Shown here: positions 16,409 through 24,110 of the stretch, one piece after another
Numbering within the stretch: the stretch's first letter is position 1
How the letters are laid out: every line of letters begins with the position of its first letter
Assembly: GCA_036518955.1 (NCBI GenBank)
Contig: DATDMG010000232.1
Location: 1-28,019, forward strand
Direction: 5' to 3'
From: DATDMG01 sp036518955
GTDB lineage: Bacteria > Actinomycetota > Actinomycetes > Actinomycetales > Kineosporiaceae
DNA: 28,019 nucleotides
Position numbers and translations under genes: made by a program
The notes under the pieces: model-generated
What the model was told of the DNA's origin: nothing
The model's input: only the letters and a program-made list of their open reading frames with translations
The model's database searches: none

Positions 16409-16617
16409 CCCGGCTGCGCCGGCGCGACCCGTCGATGAGCCCCGCCGACCTCGCCCGGCCGGTGGCTGAACTCGACCTCGACTCCCTTGACCTGGTCGAG
16501 CTACACCAGCAGCTGGAGAGCGAGCTCCAGGTCAAAGGCGACCCGAGGCAGACCTCGGGTTTCGCCCTCCTGCGCGACTCCAGCGCCCATCTCGTGACAC
16601 TGGCGAGCCGGGGATGA
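16402..16617 (+). CDS. Acyl carrier protein, N-terminus in a different frame
   Basis: This open frame gives 71 residues. AELDLDSLDLVELHQQLESE holds the phosphopantetheine Ser (residue 28, codon 16483-16485). Helix I is only partly present (MLTRLRRRD); its natural beginning (SDIEDRIADI) lies directly upstream in another frame, as annotated separately. There is no ribosome binding site in front of ATG 16402. The stop overlaps the KAS III start by 4 nt. It is the likely acceptor of the acyl group from the lipoyl protein and donor to KAS III. If the frameshift is real, a shortened carrier may be poorly folded. If it is a base-calling error, the protein is about 83 residues and normal. Confidence 0.75.
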   Translation: MLTRLRRRDPSMSPADLARPVAELDLDSLDLVELHQQLESELQVKGDPRQTSGFALLRDSSAHLVTLASRG

Positions 16618-17561
16618 GAGCGGGCATCGTCGATATCGCCACCGCGAAGCCGGGCCAGACGATCGACAACAACCACTTCGCGTCGATCGGTCTGACCGAC
16701 GAGTGGATACGGCGTCGTAGCGGCATCGCGGCCCGCTCCTGGCTGCCGGACGAGGCCCTGCTGGCCGAGGTGGCTGCGGAGGCCTGCGCGCCGATCGTGA
16801 CCAGGATGGACGCCCCCTCCTCGATCGACGCCCTAGCCGTGGTCAGTACCTCGGTGCGGCAACGCGTCCCGGGTATCGCACAGAAGGTGGCACAACTCGC
16901 CGGGCTGGGGCCCTCGGTGCTGGCCTTCGACATGAACGCGGCCTGCTGCGGCTTCGTGTACGGGCTGATCACAGGACTCTCACTCTGCGACGCCGGGCAG
17001 GCGCGGTCGGTACTGGTGTGCTCGGTGGAGGCCATGTCCCGGCTGGTGGACCACACGGACCGGCAGACCGCATGTCTCTTCGCCGACGGATCCGCGGCCG
17101 TCCTGCTGGAGCGCCGCGCGGAGTTCGCGGGCTTCCGCCAGGTCGCCGGCTGCGACGGCTCCCAGGCGGCGCTCATACGGGAGAATGACGCGGGCCACAT
17201 TTGTCTTGACGGGATGCAGGTGTACACCCGGGCCGTGCGCCGCATGTCGGAGATGGCGCAGTACCTCTCCGACCACGCCCCCGCGCCTACCGTCCTGGTC
17301 GGACACCAGGCTAACGGCCGAATCCTCGAACAGGTCCGCAAATGCACCTCGCATCTCGGCATTCCCTTCGTGAACCGGATCGAGAATTCCGGGAACACGT
17401 CGTCCGCCTCGATCCCGTTGGCGTTCGCGGAGGAGTTGGACGCCGGTTCCCTCCCCGCCGCGGGACGACTCGGGGCGGTGGCCTACGGCGCCGGTGAGGC
17501 GTGGGGCGGTGTCTCGGTGGACTACCACCTCGACACCAGCCTGGCCGGGCCAATGCCGTAG
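16614..17561 (+). CDS. 3-oxoacyl-ACP synthase III (KAS III) family enzyme
   Basis: The protein is a 315-residue thiolase-fold enzyme. The triad is intact: Cys111 in NAACCGF, His231 in GHQANGRIL and Asn261 in NSGNTSSAS. GVVSTS-like and GAGEAWGG segments complete the family pattern. ATG 16614 overlaps the ACP stop (ATGA). KAS III enzymes in secondary metabolism either start a chain by condensing an acyl thioester with malonyl-ACP or, in some pathways, transfer acyl groups to oxygen or nitrogen. The intact His-Asn pair favours condensation; the context allows either. It is the last gene of the cluster strand and is convergent with the AraC gene. Confidence 0.9.
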   Translation: MRAGIVDIATAKPGQTIDNNHFASIGLTDEWIRRRSGIAARSWLPDEALLAEVAAEACAPIVTRMDAPSSIDALAVVSTSVRQRVPGIAQKVAQLAGLGPSVLAFDMNAACCGFVYGLITGLSLCDAGQARSVLVCSVEAMSRLVDHTDRQTACLFADGSAAVLLERRAEFAGFRQVAGCDGSQAALIRENDAGHICLDGMQVYTRAVRRMSEMAQYLSDHAPAPTVLVGHQANGRILEQVRKCTSHLGIPFVNRIENSGNTSSASIPLAFAEELDAGSLPAAGRLGAVAYGAGEAWGGVSVDYHLDTSLAGPMP

Positions 17562-17749
17562 GACCAGCATCACGTAGGCTCTGAGCGGCGACCGACGAAG
17601 GGGACGAGGCATCGCTTCCGCACGCCATCGGTCGCTGCCGGAGCTGGTGGTGCCGCCAGAAGATGCCGAACGACGGCTGACTGTACCTGTGCTGGCTCGT
17701 GGCGCTGGAGAATCTACGGTTCGGTGCTCGGTCAAGGTGCCGACATCGG
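17562..17749. terminator. Convergent intergenic region with an inverted repeat
   Basis: GCGACCGA (17588-17595) and TCGGTCGC (17628-17635) form an 8-bp stem with a long, 32-nt loop between the converging KAS III and AraC genes. No T-run follows. A bidirectional terminator is plausible, but the loop length makes it weak. Nothing else is recognised here. Confidence 0.3.
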
Positions 17750-18808
17750 TCATTGATGTCCGAAGCTGGCCGCGATGGCTTGCGACCGGACGGCGGACGG
17801 TGGCGATCCGGTCCAGCGCACGACCGCACGGCGTAGTGTCCGAGCATCGCTGAACCCGACCGTGCCGGCGATTTCGTGCAGGGTGCTGTTCGTGCCGGTG
17901 AGTAACTGGTGGACCGCGGTGCGGCGTACCCCGTCGACGATGGCCCCGTAGCTGGTGCCGGCGGCGGCCAGCCGTCGTCGCAGGGTGCGCTCGCTCAGCT
18001 GCAGGTCGCAGGCGTGCTCGATGAGGGTCGGCACGCGGGGCAGGGCTTGGGCGATCGCGACCTCCAGGCTGTGAATGAGGTCGTGGTGTCTCCGTTCGGT
18101 CGGGGCGGTGGCCTCGACCGCGGCCACCGCGCTGGCGTGGACCCATGGGTCCCGCCGCGGCGGCACGCGCCGGAGGTGTTCAGCGGTGAATACGATCTGG
18201 TTGGTCGCCGTGCCGAACGTCGGGGGAACACCGAGGCAGTCCCGGTATACGGCTCGGGCCGCCGACGAATCGGGAGCCGGGTAGCGCAGGTGCACCCGTT
18301 CTGGTGTCAGGTCGCCCCCGAGTGCGTCCCGGGCGACGGCGAGAACGCTGGAGAACGCCTCGTCGACCAGGAACCGTTCGATCAACGGATCCGGCACGGG
18401 GTCACGCGTCGTCGCCACCAGGCGGAGCCCGCCCGCCGCGGTAGCTTGGGTGTGCCACTCCACCAGGGCACCGGCATCCTGCTCATGGCTGAGCCCGACG
18501 GCGATCCCGGCGCCCAGCGTGTCGGCCGTCATGAGAGCCAGCCCGAGCAACCCCCACGACGCGGCGTGCTGGCGGCTGCCCACCACCAAGCCCAACAGCG
18601 GGTCGTCCAGCGTCCGCAAGACCCTGGCGATGACGGCCGCACCCTGCCGGTACGACACCCGGATCCCGGTCGAGGTCAGGGCCTGCGGCAACAGCCCCAC
18701 CTCGCGCAGGGCTGGTGCGAGGTCGTGCCCCCGCTCCTTCGCGACCAGGTGCAGATAGCGCAGCATGTGCGGGGCGATCACCGCCGCCGCGAAAGGTACG
18801 TAGGTCAT
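17750..18808 (-). CDS. AraC-family transcriptional regulator
   Basis: The protein has 352 residues: an arabinose-binding-like sensor domain of the type found in actinobacterial and pseudomonad regulators (residues 20-210, LVAKERGHDLAPALREVGLL onward), then a C-terminal AraC helix-turn-helix pair (LQLSERTLRRRLAAAGTSYG and IAGTVGFSDARTLRRAVVRW). The start at 18808 has GGAG 5 nt upstream on the minus strand; longer in-frame readings cover the promoter palindromes and are rejected. It is divergent from an SDR. A broken copy of its first 105 bases and promoter lies left of the megasynthase, so it may also control the cluster. The ligand is unknown. Confidence 0.9.
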   Translation of the reverse strand: MTYVPFAAAVIAPHMLRYLHLVAKERGHDLAPALREVGLLPQALTSTGIRVSYRQGAAVIARVLRTLDDPLLGLVVGSRQHAASWGLLGLALMTADTLGAGIAVGLSHEQDAGALVEWHTQATAAGGLRLVATTRDPVPDPLIERFLVDEAFSSVLAVARDALGGDLTPERVHLRYPAPDSSAARAVYRDCLGVPPTFGTATNQIVFTAEHLRRVPPRRDPWVHASAVAAVEATAPTERRHHDLIHSLEVAIAQALPRVPTLIEHACDLQLSERTLRRRLAAAGTSYGAIVDGVRRTAVHQLLTGTNSTLHEIAGTVGFSDARTLRRAVVRWTGSPPSAVRSQAIAASFGHQ

Positions 18809-18913
18809 ACACGCTCCGGTAGCTCGTCGGACATTCAGCATGGCCGCCGCGGTGCCGACGGGTGTCCGCCCGGGCCCTCCCGGGCCGCGGACACCGATGC
18901 TTACCATCGGGCG
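18718..18913. repeat. Right copy of the ~200-bp direct repeat
   Basis: This is the intact counterpart of 3608-3818, in the same orientation about 15.1 kb away. It includes the AraC start and most of the divergent promoter region. Homology ends about 40 bp before the SDR start. Confidence 0.9.
18861..18910. promoter_or_regulatory. AraC-SDR divergent promoter with two inverted repeats
   Basis: The 35-bp imperfect palindrome at 18861-18895 has arms GGTGTCCGC and GCGGACACC plus an inner CCGGG pair. A second palindrome pairs CCGATG (18894-18899) with CATCGG (18905-18910). The position between divergent start codons (18808 and 18954) is that of an autoregulatory AraC operator. The 35-bp element is unchanged in the left copy. 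Confidence 0.55.
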
Positions 18914-18953
18914 CTCGAGGATCGCCACTCGCGGAAAGGACGGTGAGCGACAG

Positions 18954-19769
18954 ATGTCCACGCGAAGCCTGCGCGGCCAGACTTTGCTGGTCGCCGGCGC
19001 GTCCAGCGGAATCGGCTGGCACGTCGCCCGGCAGGCCGCCGCCCGAGGAGCCTCGCTCGCGGTGACCGCCCGCAGCGCCGACCTGCTCGACTCGCTCGCC
19101 CAGCTGATCCGCGCCGAAGGCGGTACCTGTCTGGCGCTGCCCGCGGACGGGACCGATCCGGCGGCGGTCGAGGCGATGCTGGCCGCCGCCGAGGCGCAGG
19201 CCGGGCCGATCGATGCTGCCCTGCTGAACGTCGGTGCCGGCCCGGCCTACCACCTGCCCACCGCGACCACCGTCGACATCCTCGGCGCGATGCGGGCCAA
19301 CTACGAGACCACGGTGAACTATCTCGTACCGCTGGTAGCGCGGATGCGCGGGCGCGGAGGCCTGATCGCCCACACCAACTCCCTCGCCGGGCTCGTGGGT
19401 GTCCCGATGCAAGGCCCCTACTCCGCCGCCAAGGCCGCCGCCCGGATCCTGCTGGACACCTACCGGGCCGAGCTGCGTGGCAGCGGCATCCGGTTCCTAT
19501 CGATCTACCCCGGGTTCGTCGCCACCGACCGGACGACCGACGACGGCATTCCCGCACCATTTGAGATCTCCGAGCAGCAGTGCGCCACCAAGATCATCCA
19601 GGCCATGGAGTCCCGCCGCACCGATGTGGCGTTCCCGTGGCAGACCGCCGCCCTGACCCGGCTCCTGCGGATCATGCCGAAGCCTCTGGCCAGTCGGATC
19701 ATGCTCAGCTTCGTCCCGGAAGGCTGGCTCGACGACCCAACCTCCGCCACGGCCCGAGAACACGCGTGA
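18954..19769 (+). CDS. Short-chain dehydrogenase/reductase
   Basis: A classical SDR of 271 residues. ATG 18954 is preceded by AAAGGA and GGTGAG; the reading from 18840 would cross the promoter palindromes. It has VAGASSGIG for cofactor binding, NVGAG in place of NNAG, a catalytic Ser in THTNSLAG and YSAAK, followed by YPGFVATD. The C-terminal part (LLRIMPKPLASRIMLSFVP) resembles membrane-associating tails of SDRs acting on lipophilic ketones. It is divergent from the AraC gene and probably its target. It may belong to the original AraC locus rather than to the cluster, but its promoter is the one duplicated on the far side. Confidence 0.88.
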   Translation: MSTRSLRGQTLLVAGASSGIGWHVARQAAARGASLAVTARSADLLDSLAQLIRAEGGTCLALPADGTDPAAVEAMLAAAEAQAGPIDAALLNVGAGPAYHLPTATTVDILGAMRANYETTVNYLVPLVARMRGRGGLIAHTNSLAGLVGVPMQGPYSAAKAAARILLDTYRAELRGSGIRFLSIYPGFVATDRTTDDGIPAPFEISEQQCATKIIQAMESRRTDVAFPWQTAALTRLLRIMPKPLASRIMLSFVPEGWLDDPTSATAREHA

Positions 19770-19879
19770 CCAAGCACGGCGCTGGCACCCGGTCACACAA
19801 CGGTCGTCACGTTCGGTCGGCATCACGTCAATGGCCGACAGCTCGACCTCAGGCGGTCACGGCGGACACAACGCATGGC
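19770..19879. other. Intergenic stretch before the FCD fragment
   Basis: About 110 bases with no gene recognised. No clear terminator hairpin with a T-run is visible after the SDR. Confidence 0.35.
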
Positions 19880-20062
19880 AACGCCGCACGCACGGCGCAA
19901 CCGACGGTCGCGCTCAAGATCAATCGGCTCGACGTCGAGGTCGCGCTCGACCGGCTTGCGACTGGCGGTGTCGATGATGTGCCGGACCATCTGGGCGAGC
20001 ATCGTGAGGGTCTCGTTCCCCGCCAGCTCGATCACCAGCTCGTGGAAGGCGCCGGACGTGGC
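19880..20062 (-). pseudogene. Fragment of an FCD-domain GntR-type regulator
   Basis: The minus strand encodes FHELVIELAGNETLTMLAQM followed by VRHIIDTAS, which matches the middle of the FCD effector domain of FadR-subfamily GntR regulators. The DNA-binding domain is missing. The upstream direction runs into unrelated sequence before the dihydropteroate synthase gene. It is probably the relic of a regulator once divergent from that gene. Confidence 0.65.
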
Positions 20063-20132
20063 GCGTACCCTGGCAGGGCGCCGGGCGCGAGCCAGCGGCG
20101 CCGGGCCCACGGATACGCTGACATCTGTCGAT

Positions 20133-20154
20133 ACCGTCGAGTCCGTCCGACGGT
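20133..20154. promoter_or_regulatory. Inverted repeat upstream of the dihydropteroate synthase homologue
   Basis: ACCGTCG (20133-20139) and CGACGGT (20148-20154) are perfect 7-bp arms with an 8-bp spacer, ending 26 nt before ATG 20181. It could be an operator, possibly of the lost FCD regulator, or a leader hairpin. Confidence 0.45.
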
Positions 20155-20180
20155 GGGCTTTCGATGAGTGGGAAGGGGCC

Positions 20181-21149
20181 ATGCGGCGAGCAACTCCCGT
20201 GCTGCGACTGCCCGGGCGCGAGATCGCCGTCGACGGCACCCTGGTGATGGGCGTGGTCAACGCCAGCCCCGAGTCGTTCTCCGACGCCGGGCGGTTCGCC
20301 TCCCTGGAGCACCAGCTCCAGCACTGCCAGGACCTGGTGGACGCCGGCGCGGACGTCATCGACATCGGCGGCCAGTCCGCGATCACGAACCAGCCCGAGC
20401 TCGACCCCTCCCTCGAGCGAGACCGCGTCCTGCCCCTGGTGGAATGGATGCACGGCCACCATCCCGGCATCGTCCTCAGCGTCGACACCTACAAGCCCCT
20501 CGTCGTCGACGCCGTCCTGGCCGCGGGCGCGGACCTCATCAACGACGTCAGCGGCCTGGCGCACCCGCAGGTCGCCGCCTCCTGCGCCCGCCACGGTGCA
20601 GCCCTCGTCGTCATGCATACTCGCGCCCGGCCGAAGCAACGCCTCCAGCGCGCCGACCGCTATGCCGACCCCGCCGACGACGTCCTGCACTTCCTGGCCG
20701 AGCGCAGCCGTGCCGCCGTGGACGCCGGCCTGCCCGAGGAGTCCCTCGTCCTGGATCCCGGCCCGGACTTCGCCAAGACACCCCACCAGACCGTCGCGGT
20801 CCTGCGCCGGCTGGACGAGGTCCGCGCGTTCGGCCGCCCGGTCCTGCTGGCCCTGTCCCGCAAGGACTTCCTCGGCGCCGTCACCGGCCGAGCCCCCCGG
20901 GGCCGGGACGCCGCGACGGCCGCCGCGATCGCGTTCTTCGTCGCCGAGACCGCCCGCAGCGGAGGCGGGAACATCGTCCGTGTGCACGACGTCGCCGCCG
21001 CCCGCGACGTCATCGCCACTGTCGAGGTCCTGACCGGCCGCCGCGACCTCGACCCCCACTACCTGCTCCCCGACGCCATCCGGCACGAGCCCACGGGCCA
21101 GTCACTCCCCCAGACACGTGCGACGCTGTCGGAGTCAGCCGGCGTGTGA
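20181..21149 (+). CDS. Dihydropteroate synthase-like protein, non-canonical
   Basis: The protein is a 322-residue TIM-barrel member of the pterin-binding family. It starts at ATG 20181 with GGGAAGGGG just upstream. Recognisable motifs are MGVVNASPESFSDAG, SVDTYK, INDVSG, LDPGPDFAKT, LALSRKDFLG and RVHDV, so the residues expected to bind the pterin are largely kept. The loop normally reading GGESTRPGA is GGQSAITNQ, losing the Thr-Arg-Pro of the p-aminobenzoate/pyrophosphate site. A tail of about 45 residues exceeds the usual length of about 280. No other folate genes are adjacent. It may be a second, divergent FolP or a pterin-binding enzyme with another role, so I give no gene symbol. Confidence 0.8.
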   Translation: MRRATPVLRLPGREIAVDGTLVMGVVNASPESFSDAGRFASLEHQLQHCQDLVDAGADVIDIGGQSAITNQPELDPSLERDRVLPLVEWMHGHHPGIVLSVDTYKPLVVDAVLAAGADLINDVSGLAHPQVAASCARHGAALVVMHTRARPKQRLQRADRYADPADDVLHFLAERSRAAVDAGLPEESLVLDPGPDFAKTPHQTVAVLRRLDEVRAFGRPVLLALSRKDFLGAVTGRAPRGRDAATAAAIAFFVAETARSGGGNIVRVHDVAAARDVIATVEVLTGRRDLDPHYLLPDAIRHEPTGQSLPQTRATLSESAGV

Positions 21150-21438
21150 GGCCCCGACGACGTCGCACTCGACGTCCGGCCCCGGCGGCCGGGTGGTTCG
21201 CCGGGCGCGGCGAACCGGTGCGGATGATCGCGGGCGTCCTGTTCCGCCGCCGGGGACAACGCGGTCGGTGTCTGCGTGCGCGCTGGCCGGGACCGTTACC
21301 TGGCGGCCCATTCCGGACAGGTACGGTGGTGGCCGACGAGAGACCGGCCCGGCCCGCCCCCGGGTCAGGTCGGGTGTGCCTACCGGGTCCGGTTGGCCTC
21401 GCGCGGACGACCCCTTGCCAGCACGACGAGAGGCGGCC
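21150..21438. promoter_or_regulatory. Leader of the transhydrogenase gene with an inverted repeat
   Basis: CCGTTACCTG (21293-21302) and CAGGTACGG (21318-21326) form a near-perfect inverted repeat, 9 of 10 positions, about 112 nt before ATG 21439. The rest of this 289-bp gap shows no gene. Confidence 0.4.
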
Positions 21439-22737
21439 ATGACCACGATCAGCCTCCCGGCGCCGCAGACGCCGGACGCCGTGTTCACCTATGGCGCGCC
21501 CCAGCTGAAGTTCGGCCCCGGGGCCTCCGACGAGATCGGGTACGACCTCGGCCGGATGGAGGTGCACCGGGTCCTGCTGATCACGGACCGCGGCGTCGCG
21601 GCAACGGGCATCCCGCAGCGGGTGGCCGAGCAGATCCGCAGGTTCGGCATCGACGTCGTGGTCTACGACGCCGTCCACGTGGAACCCACGGACCAAAGCC
21701 TGCAGTCGGCGGTCGAGCATGCCCGCGCCGAGGGACCCTGGGAGGCCTTCGTCGCCGTCGGTGGGGGGTCCAGCATCGACACTGCCAAGGCGGTCAACCT
21801 GCTGACGACGAACCCCGGCGCCCTGTCGGACTACCTGAACGTGCCGGTCGGGGCCGGGCGGGCCCCGGTCCACCCGCTCAAGCCGCTGGTCGCCGTCCCG
21901 ACGACGACGGGGACCGGGTCGGAGTCCACCACCGTCTGCGTGCTGGACGTCTTGGCGCTCAAGGTGAAGACCGGGATCAGCCACACCAGCCTTCGACCGA
22001 CGCTGGCGGTGATCGACCCAGATCTGACCATGACCCAGCCGCCGGGCGTCACGGCCGCCAGCGGGATGGACATCCTCTGTCACGCGTTGGAGAGCTACAC
22101 CGCCCGGCCGTACACGTCCTACCGGCGCAAGAAGCCTGAGGAACGGGTTCCCTACTGCGGGTCCAACCCGATCGCGGACATGTTCTCGGAGAAGGCGCTC
22201 GGCCTGCTGGCGACGTCGTTCCGGGCGGCCGTGCTCGATGGCGACGACCGGTCGGCGCGCGCCTCGATGGCGCTCGCCGCCACCTTCGCCGGGATGGGCT
22301 TCGGCAATGCGGGCGTGCACCTACCGCACGCCAACGCGTACCCGATCGCCGGGCAGGTGAAGGACTTCCACCCCAAGGACTACCCGCCCGCAGAGCCCCT
22401 GGTGCCGCACGGGATGGCGGTCTCGCTCACCGCTCCGGAGGCCTTCCGGTTCACCTTCGACGCCGCGCCCGAGCGGCACCTGGCGGCCGCCCGGTTGCTG
22501 GCACCCGATGCCGAGCTCACCGGCGACCCGGCCGGCATTCTCCCCGGGGTGCTGGCGGCCCTGATGCGGGACATCGGGATCCCGAACGGGGTGGCTGCGG
22601 TCGGCTACACCACGGGCGACATCCCTGCCCTGGTCGAGGGCACGCTGAGGCAGCAGCGGCTGCTAGCGATCAGTCCTCGTCCGGTGACGGACGATGACAT
22701 CGCAGGGATCTTCGAACGCTCGTTGAGGCTGTGGTGA
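21439..22737 (+). CDS. Hydroxyacid-oxoacid transhydrogenase (iron-type alcohol dehydrogenase family)
   Basis: The 432-residue protein belongs to the ADHFE1 branch of iron-dependent alcohol dehydrogenases. Known members move hydride between 4-hydroxybutyrate and 2-oxoglutarate with bound NAD. GGGSSIDTAK and TTTGTGSE form the cofactor site. Metal ligands are seen in GMDILCHALE, HLPHANAYPI and VPHGMAVSLT. The VHLPHANAYPIAG and HGMAVSLTAPEAF segments match this branch rather than maleylacetate reductases or 1,3-propanediol dehydrogenases. AGAGG precedes the ATG by 7 nt. Nine nucleotides separate it from the thioesterase, so the two are co-transcribed. The role here is probably hydroxy-acid metabolism. 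Confidence 0.88.
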   Translation: MTTISLPAPQTPDAVFTYGAPQLKFGPGASDEIGYDLGRMEVHRVLLITDRGVAATGIPQRVAEQIRRFGIDVVVYDAVHVEPTDQSLQSAVEHARAEGPWEAFVAVGGGSSIDTAKAVNLLTTNPGALSDYLNVPVGAGRAPVHPLKPLVAVPTTTGTGSESTTVCVLDVLALKVKTGISHTSLRPTLAVIDPDLTMTQPPGVTAASGMDILCHALESYTARPYTSYRRKKPEERVPYCGSNPIADMFSEKALGLLATSFRAAVLDGDDRSARASMALAATFAGMGFGNAGVHLPHANAYPIAGQVKDFHPKDYPPAEPLVPHGMAVSLTAPEAFRFTFDAAPERHLAAARLLAPDAELTGDPAGILPGVLAALMRDIGIPNGVAAVGYTTGDIPALVEGTLRQQRLLAISPRPVTDDDIAGIFERSLRLW

Positions 22738-22746
22738 GATGAGTTC

Positions 22747-23240
<494 letters not shown>

Positions 23241-23241
<1 letters not shown>

Positions 23242-23270
23242 CGCTCGGACGGGTAGCGCTCGGACGGGTA
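23241..23270. repeat. 15-nt perfect tandem repeat at the thioesterase stop
   Basis: GCGCTCGGACGGGTA occurs twice without a gap, and the five bases before it (GGGTA) continue the pattern. It may be a young slippage product that could have moved the stop. Confidence 0.85.
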
Positions 23271-23374
23271 AGGGTTGGTCAGCCCCCTCCGCTCCCCCGG
23301 GCCAGGGATGAGCCAGGGGCGGATCAGGGTCGCCGCCGGATCCGGCGGGCGCCGGGTCCGGCCAGAGTGGAGGC

Positions 23375-23923
23375 ATGACGACGAACGAGCCCTTCGCCTC
23401 CGAACCCTCCGAGCCGTTCCGCCCGAGCGACCCGGCCGGCGCGGCCCACGAACCCTCCTGGGGTACCCGGCCGTCCACCCCGCCGCCCGGCTCGGGCTCC
23501 GACGCCGGCCCGTCCTCCGCCGGCCCGCAGGCCGCCCCCGCCGCCGCGTTCTTCGACGGTATCCGCCGCCTGGGCATCACCCGCGCCGACCCCCGCCAGG
23601 GCCGAGTGATCGCCGGCGTCGCCGCCGGGATCGCCCGGCGCTACCGACTCGCCCCGGCGCTGGTGCGGCTCGCCGCGGTCGGCCTCACCTTCTTCGGTGG
23701 CCTGGGCATCCTGCTGTACGGCCTTGGCTGGCTGTTCCTGCCCCACCCTGACGGCCGGATCCACGCCCAGCAGGTGCTCACCGGGACCGTCACCGCCGGG
23801 TTCTTCGGCGCCCTGCTGACCTCCCTGCTCGTCGTCCACCACCTCATCCCGCTCGCCGTGATCGCCCTGGTGGTCTGGCTCATCGTCCGCGGCCGGCGCA
23901 GCGCCCAGGCTCCGGCCTGCTGA
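23375..23923 (+). CDS. PspC-domain membrane protein
   Basis: The protein has 182 residues with a Pro/Ser/Ala-rich disordered N-terminus of about 65. A PspC domain follows (VIAGVAAGIARRYRLAPALV, then LTFFGGLGILLYGLGWLFLP), and two further hydrophobic stretches end at VVWLIVRGRR. PspC proteins sense or counter envelope stress. In actinobacteria they often stand alone, as here. GGAGG lies almost against the ATG at 23375. There is no link to the neighbours beyond orientation. Confidence 0.88.
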   Translation: MTTNEPFASEPSEPFRPSDPAGAAHEPSWGTRPSTPPPGSGSDAGPSSAGPQAAPAAAFFDGIRRLGITRADPRQGRVIAGVAAGIARRYRLAPALVRLAAVGLTFFGGLGILLYGLGWLFLPHPDGRIHAQQVLTGTVTAGFFGALLTSLLVVHHLIPLAVIALVVWLIVRGRRSAQAPAC

Positions 23924-24110
23924 CCGGCGCCACCGCCACGGCGAGCACCCGGAGGGTGGGCTCGGTGGGCCACGGCAGGAGCTGGGTGACGGCCAGCGTG
24001 ATCGTTCCGGGTACCCCGGCCTCCGGGTCACCCTCGACACCGGCGGGCTGCCGCTGGTCGTGCTGGTCACGATGGCCGGTGCCCAGGGCCGCGGCCAGGG
24101 CGAGAAACCA
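23924..24110. other. Intergenic stretch between converging genes
   Basis: 187 bases. One plus frame reads GYPGLRVTLDTGGLPLVVLV, which looks protein-like, but no family, start or stop context supports a gene. Possible remnant. Confidence 0.3.

Noticed and set aside
17909..18946. 345-codon plus-strand open frame opposite the AraC gene
   Set aside because: The AraC helix-turn-helix and sensor motifs are on the minus strand; this frame has none and would cross the promoter palindromes.
21439..22737. Maleylacetate reductase of aromatic degradation
   Set aside because: The length and the HLPHANAYPI and VPHGMAVSLT segments fit the hydroxyacid-oxoacid transhydrogenase branch, and no ring-cleavage genes are near.
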